Below, piece by piece: positions 8,738 through 16,425 of a DNA stretch of 64,000 bases (its first letter is position 1; each line of letters starts with the position of its first letter). Location: NCBI RefSeq assembly GCF_018139545.1, contig NZ_JAGSPJ010000006.1:62001-126000 (forward strand), written 5' to 3'. A program made the translations under genes and the position numbers. This stretch comes from Affinundibacterium fentianense. GTDB lineage: Bacteria > Pseudomonadota > Gammaproteobacteria > Burkholderiales > Burkholderiaceae_D. The notes under the pieces are model-generated. The model was not told where the DNA came from. It made no database searches and worked only from the letters and a program-made list of their open reading frames with translations.

Positions 8738-11700
8738 ATGATCTTGAGTAATTTAATCCGTTTCCTCAAAAATTTCTGGTTCACGCTCTGTATGTTGGCG
8801 CTGATGGCACTGAGCTTTACGATCTACGTACGTAGTGAAAAGCAATTGGATCGTGTCAACGAGCGACGTTTTAAATCACATGCATTAGCGAGTGAGTTGC
8901 GCCAGTCGTCGGATGATTTGACCCGCATGGCTCGCACCTATGTTACGACCGGTGACACTTTGTATAAGGATTTCTATTTTCGCATCCTTGCTATTCGCGA
9001 TGGTCGTCAGGCACGACCCATGGGTTACCAAGAAACTTATTGGGATTTAGCAAGTTCGAAGTCTGAATCAATCAACCCAAGCGGACAGAATACGAAAGGA
9101 GAAGCGCTTTTAGATTTGTTGCGTTTGACCGGCATTAGCAATGAGGAATTTGTCAAATTGGTTGAGGCGAAAGCAAGTTCTGATTCACTTGCGTTGCTAG
9201 AAAAGCAGGCGATGAAATTATATGAGTCTGTTGGTTCACAACAATTGCCGCAAGGCGAACGCCCGATCGATCTCCTCACGAATAAATCTTACCACCAAGC
9301 CAAGGCCAGCATCATGAAACCGATTGCTGAGTTTCACCAAATGATGGAGAACCGCACCTTGAAGGAGGTCGCTAACGCGGAGTATGTCGCATTACAAATG
9401 CGCTATGTCTTTATCATCGTGTGTTTGTCCGTGATTATTTTGTTGTGGCGCGCCTATCAAGGCTTGCATCAAACCTTAGGCGCATCGATTGGTCAAATCA
9501 AAATGCACCTTGACCGTTTGGGGCAAGCAGATTTTCGAGAACAGATTGAGGTTGATTCAGGCAAAGAAAAAAGTGTGCTCGGACTATTGGCGATAGCCCA
9601 ACAGGCGTTGAGTCAGCTGGCGAAAAGACGTGCCGAAGTAGAGAGAAGAAATTTACGGCTGACACAATTTTATAACGTCCTAAGTCAATGTGATCAGGCT
9701 ATCGTTCGTAGTCATACAGAGCAAGAATTGTTTGTTCAGATTTGCCGAAATATTTTGCAATACGATGGGATTAAATTAGCTTGGATCTGCGTTGCAGACA
9801 CTGATAAAAACGTCTTGCTGCCAGTGGCACTCGATGGGCTTGGCGTCGAACACTTTCGTTCGCAAAGTTTTTCACTAGCAGCAGAAGTGCTAGAACGTCC
9901 ACTTTGCGTTCGAGCATTTCTTGACGCGCATGTGCATTGGTCGAATGACACGCCATTGACTGATACAAATCTTTTCCCTTCCGCTGCTGCGATTCCACTT
10001 TTTAAAAATGGCATGGTATATGGCGTGATCAATTTGTACGCTGACCAAAATAATGGTTTCGATGAAGAAATTCGTATTCTATTGCTTGAACTTGCGATGG
10101 ATTTGAGTTTTGCACTCAATCGTTTTGAGCTAGAAATCGGACGTCAACGATCGCGCAAAATAGAATCATTGCGAACTTTCTTACTTGAGCATGTCAATAA
10201 CGTAATCTCCTTGGATCAATTGTTTCATGCAGTGGTGTTAGAGCTGGAGGCTCTTTTGCCTGGCAGTACTTGTTCCATCCTCACCCTAGACCCCGATAAT
10301 CTTCATGTGCACTCGGGAGCGATGCCCAGTCTGCCAGAGTTTTATTCCCGAGCGATTGATGGTCTTGCTATCGGTGAAGGCGTTGGATCTTGCGGGCACG
10401 CTATGTTCTCTGGATTGCGGACAGTGGTTGAAGATATTGCGCACCATCCGTATTGGAAAGATTTTAAAGTGATTGCAGAACAGGCAAATTTGGCTGCCTG
10501 TTGGTCTGAGCCCATACGATCCGCCAACAATCACATTTTGGGCGCATTTGCGATCTATCATCCTGTTCCAAGTAGGCCTGAACCTTGGCATTTAATTTTG
10601 CTTGAGATGGCAGCACACTTTCTAGCGATCGCGATTGATAAGCATCGTACGGAAGGTAATTTAAGAAAGTTATCGCAAGCGGTCGAGCAAAGTCCGAATA
10701 TCATTATTATTACCGACACCGATGCGAAGATCGAATATGTGAATCAAGCTTTTGTTGAAAAGACAGGTAAGACATTTGCGCAAGTCATCGGGCAGCGTCC
10801 GAGTATTTTACAGTCAGGAAATACGCCGCTCTTCACTTATGAAGAAGTGTGGGATCGTTTGCGTCGAGGCGAGAGTTGGCAAGGCGAGTTAATCAATCGG
10901 TACAAAGACGGTCGCGAATACATTGAGCTTGCGCATATTTCACCGATTCGCGATGCGAGCGGTGCCATTACGAATTTTTTATCCTTACAGGAAGATATTA
11001 CGGAGAAAAAGCGAACAGAGGAACGAATTCAATATTTAGCACATTATGATGTGTTGACCGGCCTACCGAATCGCGTATTGCTCGAGGAGCAAGCGCAACT
11101 TGCGCTTAAAACGGCAAAACGAAAAGGCACTTCCTTATCTTTGGTGTTCTTCGATTTAGACCATTTTAAAAATATTAACGACTCCTTGGGACATAGTATC
11201 GGTGATGCATTGCTGGTGGAGTTAGCGCGTCGCTTGAGAGAAGTCTTGCGTGAGGAGGATGTGGTTTCTCGCTTAGGCGGTGATGAATTTATTTTGCTAT
11301 TGTCAGGTGTCGATGAACTGGGCGCGGAACGGGTCGCTGAAAAATTGCTAAAAACGGTGAGTCAATCCTATCATTTAGGACAATATGATTTAAATATTTC
11401 TGCTTCCATAGGTATAGCAGTCTATCCTGAGGATGGCGACGACCTAGAGACCTTGCTTCGGAATGCTGATACAGCGATGTATCGGGCGAAACAAGATGGT
11501 CGTAGTATTTATCGTTTCTTTACGCCAGAGATGCAAGCACGCTCGGGACGCCATATGGAATTGGTGAATGCGTTGCGCTATGCGCTAGATCGGGAACAGC
11601 TTCATGTTGTCTATCAGCCGCAGATTTCCTTAAACAGTGGCAGAGTGATCGGCACCGAAGCGCTATTACGATGGACTCATCCAGAGCTTGGTACCGTGTC

Positions 11701-12322
11701 GCCCGCCGAGTTTATTCCTGTCGCTGAAGAGACGGGCTTGATTTTGTCGATAGGGGAATGGGTACTGCGAACCGCTGCGATACAAACACAAGCTTGGCAC
11801 GAGCATGGATGGACAGATTTGAGCGTCGCGGTAAACTTATCGGCAATCCAGTTTCGTCATACAGATTTGCCGGGAACAGTGTCGCAAATTTTACGCGAGT
11901 CACATTTAGATGCGCCATTTCTTGAACTAGAATTGACAGAAGGAGTAGCGATGATTGATCCCCTCGGCGCAATTGCGGTCATGAATGATTTACATGATCG
12001 TGGCGTGCGTATGTCAATTGACGATTTTGGTACTGGCTATTCCTCATTGAGTTATTTGAAAAAATTCAAAGTCTCGAAATTGAAAATCGACCAATCTTTT
12101 GTTCGTGATATTCATAGTGATCCTGAGGACAAAGCGATTGTGAGTGCTGTGATCAGTATGGCAAAGAGTTTGGGATTGCAGACGATAGCAGAAGGTGTCG
12201 AGACTGCCGAACAATTGCTTTTCTTGCGTGAACAATTCTGCGATGAGGTACAAGGATATCATTTCGCTCGACCGTTGACTGCCTCACAGTTTGAGCAATT
12301 TATGAATGATTGGCAAACTTAA
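8738..12322 (+). CDS. Membrane GAF-GAF-PAS-GGDEF-EAL c-di-GMP turnover protein
   Basis: About 1194 residues. Layout: membrane span near residues 12-34, extracytoplasmic segment to about 220, second span (YVFIIVCLSVIILLW, about 221-240), GAF-like domain about 305-465, second GAF about 470-635, PAS about 645-760 (VNQAFVEKTGKT), GGDEF about 770-925, EAL about 940-1190. The GGDEF motif is intact (SRLGGDEFI) and is preceded by RxxD (REED) at the spacing of the inhibitory I-site. EAL residues are also intact: EALLRW, VNLSA, ELTEG, DDFGTGYSS, KIDQSF, EGVET. Both cyclase and phosphodiesterase activities are therefore possible. The start is ATG 8738; an in-frame TTG at 8714 is an alternative. Its stop overlaps the convergent pfk stop. 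Confidence 0.92.
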   Translation: MILSNLIRFLKNFWFTLCMLALMALSFTIYVRSEKQLDRVNERRFKSHALASELRQSSDDLTRMARTYVTTGDTLYKDFYFRILAIRDGRQARPMGYQETYWDLASSKSESINPSGQNTKGEALLDLLRLTGISNEEFVKLVEAKASSDSLALLEKQAMKLYESVGSQQLPQGERPIDLLTNKSYHQAKASIMKPIAEFHQMMENRTLKEVANAEYVALQMRYVFIIVCLSVIILLWRAYQGLHQTLGASIGQIKMHLDRLGQADFREQIEVDSGKEKSVLGLLAIAQQALSQLAKRRAEVERRNLRLTQFYNVLSQCDQAIVRSHTEQELFVQICRNILQYDGIKLAWICVADTDKNVLLPVALDGLGVEHFRSQSFSLAAEVLERPLCVRAFLDAHVHWSNDTPLTDTNLFPSAAAIPLFKNGMVYGVINLYADQNNGFDEEIRILLLELAMDLSFALNRFELEIGRQRSRKIESLRTFLLEHVNNVISLDQLFHAVVLELEALLPGSTCSILTLDPDNLHVHSGAMPSLPEFYSRAIDGLAIGEGVGSCGHAMFSGLRTVVEDIAHHPYWKDFKVIAEQANLAACWSEPIRSANNHILGAFAIYHPVPSRPEPWHLILLEMAAHFLAIAIDKHRTEGNLRKLSQAVEQSPNIIIITDTDAKIEYVNQAFVEKTGKTFAQVIGQRPSILQSGNTPLFTYEEVWDRLRRGESWQGELINRYKDGREYIELAHISPIRDASGAITNFLSLQEDITEKKRTEERIQYLAHYDVLTGLPNRVLLEEQAQLALKTAKRKGTSLSLVFFDLDHFKNINDSLGHSIGDALLVELARRLREVLREEDVVSRLGGDEFILLLSGVDELGAERVAEKLLKTVSQSYHLGQYDLNISASIGIAVYPEDGDDLETLLRNADTAMYRAKQDGRSIYRFFTPEMQARSGRHMELVNALRYALDREQLHVVYQPQISLNSGRVIGTEALLRWTHPELGTVSPAEFIPVAEETGLILSIGEWVLRTAAIQTQAWHEHGWTDLSVAVNLSAIQFRHTDLPGTVSQILRESHLDAPFLELELTEGVAMIDPLGAIAVMNDLHDRGVRMSIDDFGTGYSSLSYLKKFKVSKLKIDQSFVRDIHSDPEDKAIVSAVISMAKSLGLQTIAEGVETAEQLLFLREQFCDEVQGYHFARPLTASQFEQFMNDWQT

Positions 12323-13446
12323 TCGCCAAAGCAAATGCCAATATCGCGCCCTGTTTGTAATGTGTCGCCATCAAGCGGGACGCCCTTCATCCGACCTGCA
12401 ACTTCTTCAAGATTCACATAGTTCACATTCGGAAACGCGAGTGCCACCATAATACCTGAATAGCCTTGATCGAGTGCGCGTACTGCCGCAGCGCCGAATC
12501 GTAGGGCAGAAAGGCGATCAAATGATGTCGGGCTGCCGCCGCGAAGTAAATGCCCGAGAACGACTGCGCGCGCTTCTTTGCCGGTTCGTCTTTCCAGCTC
12601 GCGTGCGAGCTCTTCGCCGATGCCGCCTAGGCGTTCTACGCCGCCAGCCTGAGCCTGCTCTTCTAAGTAGCGTTGCCCATCTTTTGCGCGAGCGCCTTCC
12701 GCGACGACCACGATGCTATAGTGTCGTCCAGTTTGCGTACGGGATTGAATTTTTTTGACGACGTTTTGAACATCAAATGCAATCTCCGGGATTAAGATCG
12801 CGTGGGCGCTGCCTGCCATTCCAGCGTGTAAGGCAATCCATCCCGCATAGCGTCCCATTACTTCCACCACCATAATCCTGCGGTGACTTTCGGCGGTGCT
12901 ATGCAAGCGATCTATACAGTCGGTCGCGAAGGCTACCGCTGTATCAAAACCGAAAGTGGTGTAAGTCTTATCCAAATCATTGTCAATTGTTTTGGGAACT
13001 CCGATGACGCGCAGTCCTTGCGAACGGCCTTTTTGGTGTAGCGCGTGCGCTATTGTTAACGTGCCGTCGCCACCAATACAAATTAAAGCGTCAATTTCCA
13101 TTGAACGCAGATGATGAATAATATCATCTGTACGATCTACTTCGATTTCACGACCATCTGCTTGCCTAACCACAAAACGCATCGGGTTGCCATGATTGGT
13201 CGTTCCCAGGATCGTACCGCCTAAATGGCTGATGCCACGTACTTGATCTTTATCAATCCGATAGACCCCGTCGCTAGGGAAACGGTCGGGACGTAAGATG
13301 CCATTAAAACCTTCTCGTATCCCATAACATTCCCAGCCTCGCTGTAAGGCTGAAAGCACAACCGCGCGGATGACCGCATTGAGTCCTGGGGCATCACCAC
13401 CGCCCGTACTAATTGCTATCCGTCGTATAGGGTTCAATTGGGTCAT
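12319..13446 (-). CDS. pfkA: 6-phosphofructokinase (group III type)
   Basis: 375-residue phosphofructokinase converting fructose 6-phosphate to fructose 1,6-bisphosphate. Seen motifs: STGGGDAPGLNAVIR (nucleotide loop), CIGGDGTLTIA, PKTIDNDLDKT, VEVMGRYAGWIA and GHLLRGGSPTSFDR. The Gly in GGDGT, at the position equivalent to E. coli Gly104, favours ATP over pyrophosphate, while the Lys in PKTIDND (Gly in E. coli) is typical of PPi-dependent and of mixed group III enzymes. This combination is known from actinobacterial ATP-PFKs. Cofactor use remains to be measured. Stop codons of this gene and the GGDEF/EAL gene overlap by four bases (TTAA). Confidence 0.9.
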   Translation of the reverse strand: MTQLNPIRRIAISTGGGDAPGLNAVIRAVVLSALQRGWECYGIREGFNGILRPDRFPSDGVYRIDKDQVRGISHLGGTILGTTNHGNPMRFVVRQADGREIEVDRTDDIIHHLRSMEIDALICIGGDGTLTIAHALHQKGRSQGLRVIGVPKTIDNDLDKTYTTFGFDTAVAFATDCIDRLHSTAESHRRIMVVEVMGRYAGWIALHAGMAGSAHAILIPEIAFDVQNVVKKIQSRTQTGRHYSIVVVAEGARAKDGQRYLEEQAQAGGVERLGGIGEELARELERRTGKEARAVVLGHLLRGGSPTSFDRLSALRFGAAAVRALDQGYSGIMVALAFPNVNYVNLEEVAGRMKGVPLDGDTLQTGRDIGICFGD

Positions 13447-13524
13447 CGCGTTTCTAGAAAGTTTGGATAAAGGCAGGTTTTAACGATTGAAATTTCATTC
13501 TCTGATCGATGTCCTGGTTGGCTT

Positions 13525-13713
13525 TTACTCTTTGCGACATGTTGAAATGCCAAATGGCATATAAGCTGGGCAAAAGCGGAATGTACCTGTCAAAATTGGT
13601 ACGATGCCAATATATCCCCAGACGCCAATATAGCCGGTGGCGGCAGCTGCGATGAGACTCACTCCTGCGATAATGCGAACTAGACGATCAATGCTACCGA
13701 CGTTCATTTTCAT
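13525..13713 (-). CDS. DUF2892 (YgaP-like) small membrane protein
   Basis: 62-residue protein with two hydrophobic segments (LVRIIAGVSLIAAAATGYIG and GYIGIVPILTGTFRFCPAY) and the FRFCP-Y motif of the DUF2892 family, the membrane part found at the C-terminus of rhodanese YgaP. The conserved Cys pair (CPAY, STCRKE) is present. It lies 59 bases downstream of the Blh-like persulfide dioxygenase gene on the same strand and is probably cotranscribed. A role in sulfur handling is inferred from context; no rhodanese domain is attached here. Confidence 0.85.
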   Translation of the reverse strand: MKMNVGSIDRLVRIIAGVSLIAAAATGYIGVWGYIGIVPILTGTFRFCPAYMPFGISTCRKE

Positions 13714-13772
13714 TTGAAGCTCCTAGAGAATTGGCATTAGCCAGTTGTGGGTGAAGGTGTGTTAAAAATAAT

Positions 13773-14633
13773 TCAAAGTGCGTTTAGCGGAATTTTCAAG
13801 TAGCTGATTCCATTTGCTTCAGGCGGCGGCGGATTTCCCGCACGTATGTTGATCTGAATGGCAGGCAAAATGAGCACGGGCATTTCCAACCCAGCATCGC
13901 GTTGGGTACGCATCGCAACGAAGGCGTTCTCGTCAATTCCTTGATGGACATGAATATTCATTTCCTTTTGCGCACGCACATTACTTTCTATTGTGACTTC
14001 GCGATCTTTGGGTGGATAGTCATGACACATAAATAGACGCGTATCGTCAGGAAAACTGAGTAGTCGTTGAATCGATGCATACAGCATTCTTGCGTCGCCA
14101 CCAGGAAAGTCACAGCGCGCTGTGCCGACATCCGGCATAAATAAAGTATCGCCAACAAAAATCGCATCGTCAATTTTGTAAGCGATGTCGGCAGGAGTAT
14201 GTCCAGGGACAAATAAAGCTTGTGCTTGCAATTGTCCAATCTGAAAACATTCGTCAGCCTGAAACAGATGGTCAAATTGCGAGCCGTCGACTGCCAATTC
14301 TGGCTCTAGATGAAACAACTTTTTAAACACAGATTGGACTTGATTGATCCGAGCACCAATTGCGATTTTCCCGCCAGCTTCCTTCTGGAGATAATGCGCA
14401 CCTGAAAAATGGTCAGCATGGGCATGCGTCTCGAGGATCCAGTCGAGTTGCAAATGATGTTGTTTAAGCGCGGCTAATATCTGATCTGCGGATTCCGTTT
14501 TGGTTCGTCCTGATTTTGGATCATAGTCCAACACCGGATCAATAACGGCGGCATGGCCTCCTTCAACATCGAACACCAAATAGGTTGCGGTGAAAGTTCG
14601 AGGGTCGAAAAAATGTTGTATTTGAGGTTTCAT
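13773..14633 (-). CDS. blh: MBL-fold persulfide dioxygenase-like hydrolase (Blh type)
   Basis: 286-residue metallo-beta-lactamase-fold protein. The metal-binding motif H70-A-H72-A-D74-H75 and the further ligands PGHTPADIAY, FVGDTLFMPDVGTARCDFPGG and MCHDYPP match the ETHE1/Blh group rather than glyoxalase II. ETHE1-type enzymes oxidise glutathione persulfide to sulfite. The divergent TauE/SafE exporter (sulfite/sulfonate export), the DUF2892 partner and the nearby ArsR repressor reproduce the content of bigR-type sulfide-detoxification loci of plant-associated bacteria. Start at ATG 14633. Substrate is inference from family and context. Confidence 0.88.
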   Translation of the reverse strand: MKPQIQHFFDPRTFTATYLVFDVEGGHAAVIDPVLDYDPKSGRTKTESADQILAALKQHHLQLDWILETHAHADHFSGAHYLQKEAGGKIAIGARINQVQSVFKKLFHLEPELAVDGSQFDHLFQADECFQIGQLQAQALFVPGHTPADIAYKIDDAIFVGDTLFMPDVGTARCDFPGGDARMLYASIQRLLSFPDDTRLFMCHDYPPKDREVTIESNVRAQKEMNIHVHQGIDENAFVAMRTQRDAGLEMPVLILPAIQINIRAGNPPPPEANGISYLKIPLNAL

Positions 14634-14842
14634 TCTTGGTTTATGGTTCTGGATAAACTAGATTTCCCATCATAGCAAACTAGGCTTCGAACGCAAGCAT
14701 ATCGAAGCATGGACGCGACGAAATCATCGGGATTCCTGATTCTGTTGATTTAGCACAGAGACAGCATCATTTCCGTATTTATTTAGCCCATAATGGTGTT
14801 TATCGTTTTTTTGAATCAATTTTGCGGAATGAATGAAGTCTC

Positions 14843-15652
14843 ATGGATCTTGCTGCGATATTTGTTATTCTTCTGATCGGGCTTGCTGTAGGTCTGATTA
14901 TGGGACTTACCGGTGCTGGAGGAGGGATGTTGGCAATTCCAGCCTTGGTATATAGCCAAGGATGGAGTATGCAAGCTGCAATGCCCGTTGCGTTGTTGGC
15001 AGTCAGTTTAGGTGCGTTGATCGGCGCTATTGATGGTTTACGACAAGCTCAAGTGCGCTACAAGGCTGCCATGCTCATGGCCTTAGTGGGCGCGCCTATG
15101 ACTTCGGTTGGTGTGATGCTTGCGCAAAGGATGTCGCAGCGTTTTTTGATGAGTGCGTTTGCAGTCGTGTTATGTATTGTCGTTGCACGTTTAGTAGCCC
15201 AAGTCAGACAGCCACATGGTGTCACATCGCGTGATGATGTCGTTGCAAAAATAAATCAGCACACGGGAAAATTTGATTGGAGCTGGACAACCGCAACAAT
15301 TATTAGTTTGATCGGTGCATGCGCTGGTTTTGCAACGGGCTTGCTGGGTGTTGGTGGTGGTTTTATTATTGTTCCTTTGCTTCGTCATTTCACTAATTTG
15401 AGTATGCAAAGTGCGGCAGCGACATCATTAATGGTCATTACATTGGTCGGCTCAATCGCGGTCACATCCGCAGTAGCACACGGCGCAGAATTACCGATTT
15501 TGATTTCATTGTGCTTTTCATGCGCCTCAGTGCTTGGTGTTTTGGCGGGGAGAAGGCTAGCGAATTTCTTACCTGCAGCGACGGTTCAATTGATTTTTGC
15601 TGGCTTATTGCTGGCGGTCGCCTTCAGTTTTTTTTGGCGAGCTTGGTTCTGA
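14843..15652 (+). CDS. TauE/SafE family sulfite/sulfonate exporter
   Basis: 269-residue polytopic membrane protein with about eight spans in two homologous halves, each opening with the glycine-rich family motif (GLIMGLTGAGGGMLAIPAL at about residue 18; GFATGLLGVGGGFIIVPLL at about residue 160). Members export sulfite, sulfoacetate or related anions. It is divergent from the Blh-like gene with a 209-base shared promoter region, so sulfite produced by that enzyme is a reasonable cargo; this is inference. Start ATG 14843 is followed directly by the first membrane span. Confidence 0.87.
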   Translation: MDLAAIFVILLIGLAVGLIMGLTGAGGGMLAIPALVYSQGWSMQAAMPVALLAVSLGALIGAIDGLRQAQVRYKAAMLMALVGAPMTSVGVMLAQRMSQRFLMSAFAVVLCIVVARLVAQVRQPHGVTSRDDVVAKINQHTGKFDWSWTTATIISLIGACAGFATGLLGVGGGFIIVPLLRHFTNLSMQSAAATSLMVITLVGSIAVTSAVAHGAELPILISLCFSCASVLGVLAGRRLANFLPAATVQLIFAGLLLAVAFSFFWRAWF

Positions 15653-15781
15653 TTTGTCTTTCTTATTTCATCAACCAATGTGAATACTTGGCTTGCGGCT
15701 CGGAGTGAATGAGCTTGTTCTGTGTGAGTCCCACATGAATGTGGTGACCAACATGATCGCTGGAAAGTTTATCGACAACTT

Positions 15782-16141
15782 TTATTTTTTCTTAGATTTC
15801 GGATTGTTTTTGGGCGTGAGAGCGTTCAGTAAATTTGCTTGTGACTCTAACTGCCGTGCTACGTTTCCACATACTAAATCACAAAGGGCATAAATGGATG
15901 AATCGGCAATGCGATAGAAAACCGTTGTCCCACGACCTTCGCGAATGACCATGCCGTGTTTCGCTAATGTTGATAAGTGGCGTGACACGTTTGCTTGAGA
16001 GCAGTCGCACGCATGTGCAATGTCTCCAACATTTTGTTCTCCATCTCGAAGATGATTCAAGATTTTTAGGCGAGTTGGTTCTGACAATGCAGAAAAATAT
16101 TGTGCAACGTGACTTAGTGCTAACTCGGATAAACCTTCCAT
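15782..16141 (-). CDS. ArsR-family repressor, putative persulfide sensor
   Basis: 119-residue winged-helix protein. LSEPTRLKILNHL (helices 1-2), DIAHACDCSQANVSRHLSTLAKHGMV (recognition helix) and the wing GRGTTVFYRI are all seen. Cysteines sit at 45, 47, 87 and 91; a pair split between the recognition-helix region and the C-terminal helix recalls the two-cysteine persulfide switch of BigR/SqrR/YgaV, although the exact positions differ and metal sensing is possible. The neighbours (exporter, Blh, DUF2892) favour sulfur sensing. A 21-bp dyad at 16158-16178, 17 bases before the start codon, is a candidate operator. Confidence 0.85.
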   Translation of the reverse strand: MEGLSELALSHVAQYFSALSEPTRLKILNHLRDGEQNVGDIAHACDCSQANVSRHLSTLAKHGMVIREGRGTTVFYRIADSSIYALCDLVCGNVARQLESQANLLNALTPKNNPKSKKK

Positions 16142-16157
16142 GGGATCGCAATCGTTC

Positions 16158-16178
16158 GTAAAAGAAGTAGTATTTTAC
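16158..16178. promoter_or_regulatory. Candidate operator of the ArsR repressor
   Basis: Inverted repeat GTAAAA - 9 bases - TTTTAC directly upstream of the arsR start codon. Size and place fit an autoregulatory ArsR site. I did not find a clear second copy in the blh/tauE divergent region (14634-14842), which weakens the case. Confidence 0.4.
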
Positions 16179-16425
16179 ACTTTTTGCATCGAGTTTCACT
16201 CTTTGCGCAAATAAGGCTTGGTTACCTTAATTTGTGAGATCGAAGTTATCTGTTTGAGAATGGCTGACGCTCGACCGGTAGACATCGATATCGATTTGAA
16301 CTATTTAGTCAGTGCATGCTCTAAATGGAGCGACGCGGCCATGAAAAATTGCACGAAATTCATGTACAACATGTTTGCATTATCTTCATCACCATACAAC
16401 AACTTGATAATAAATAGGTAGCCTT

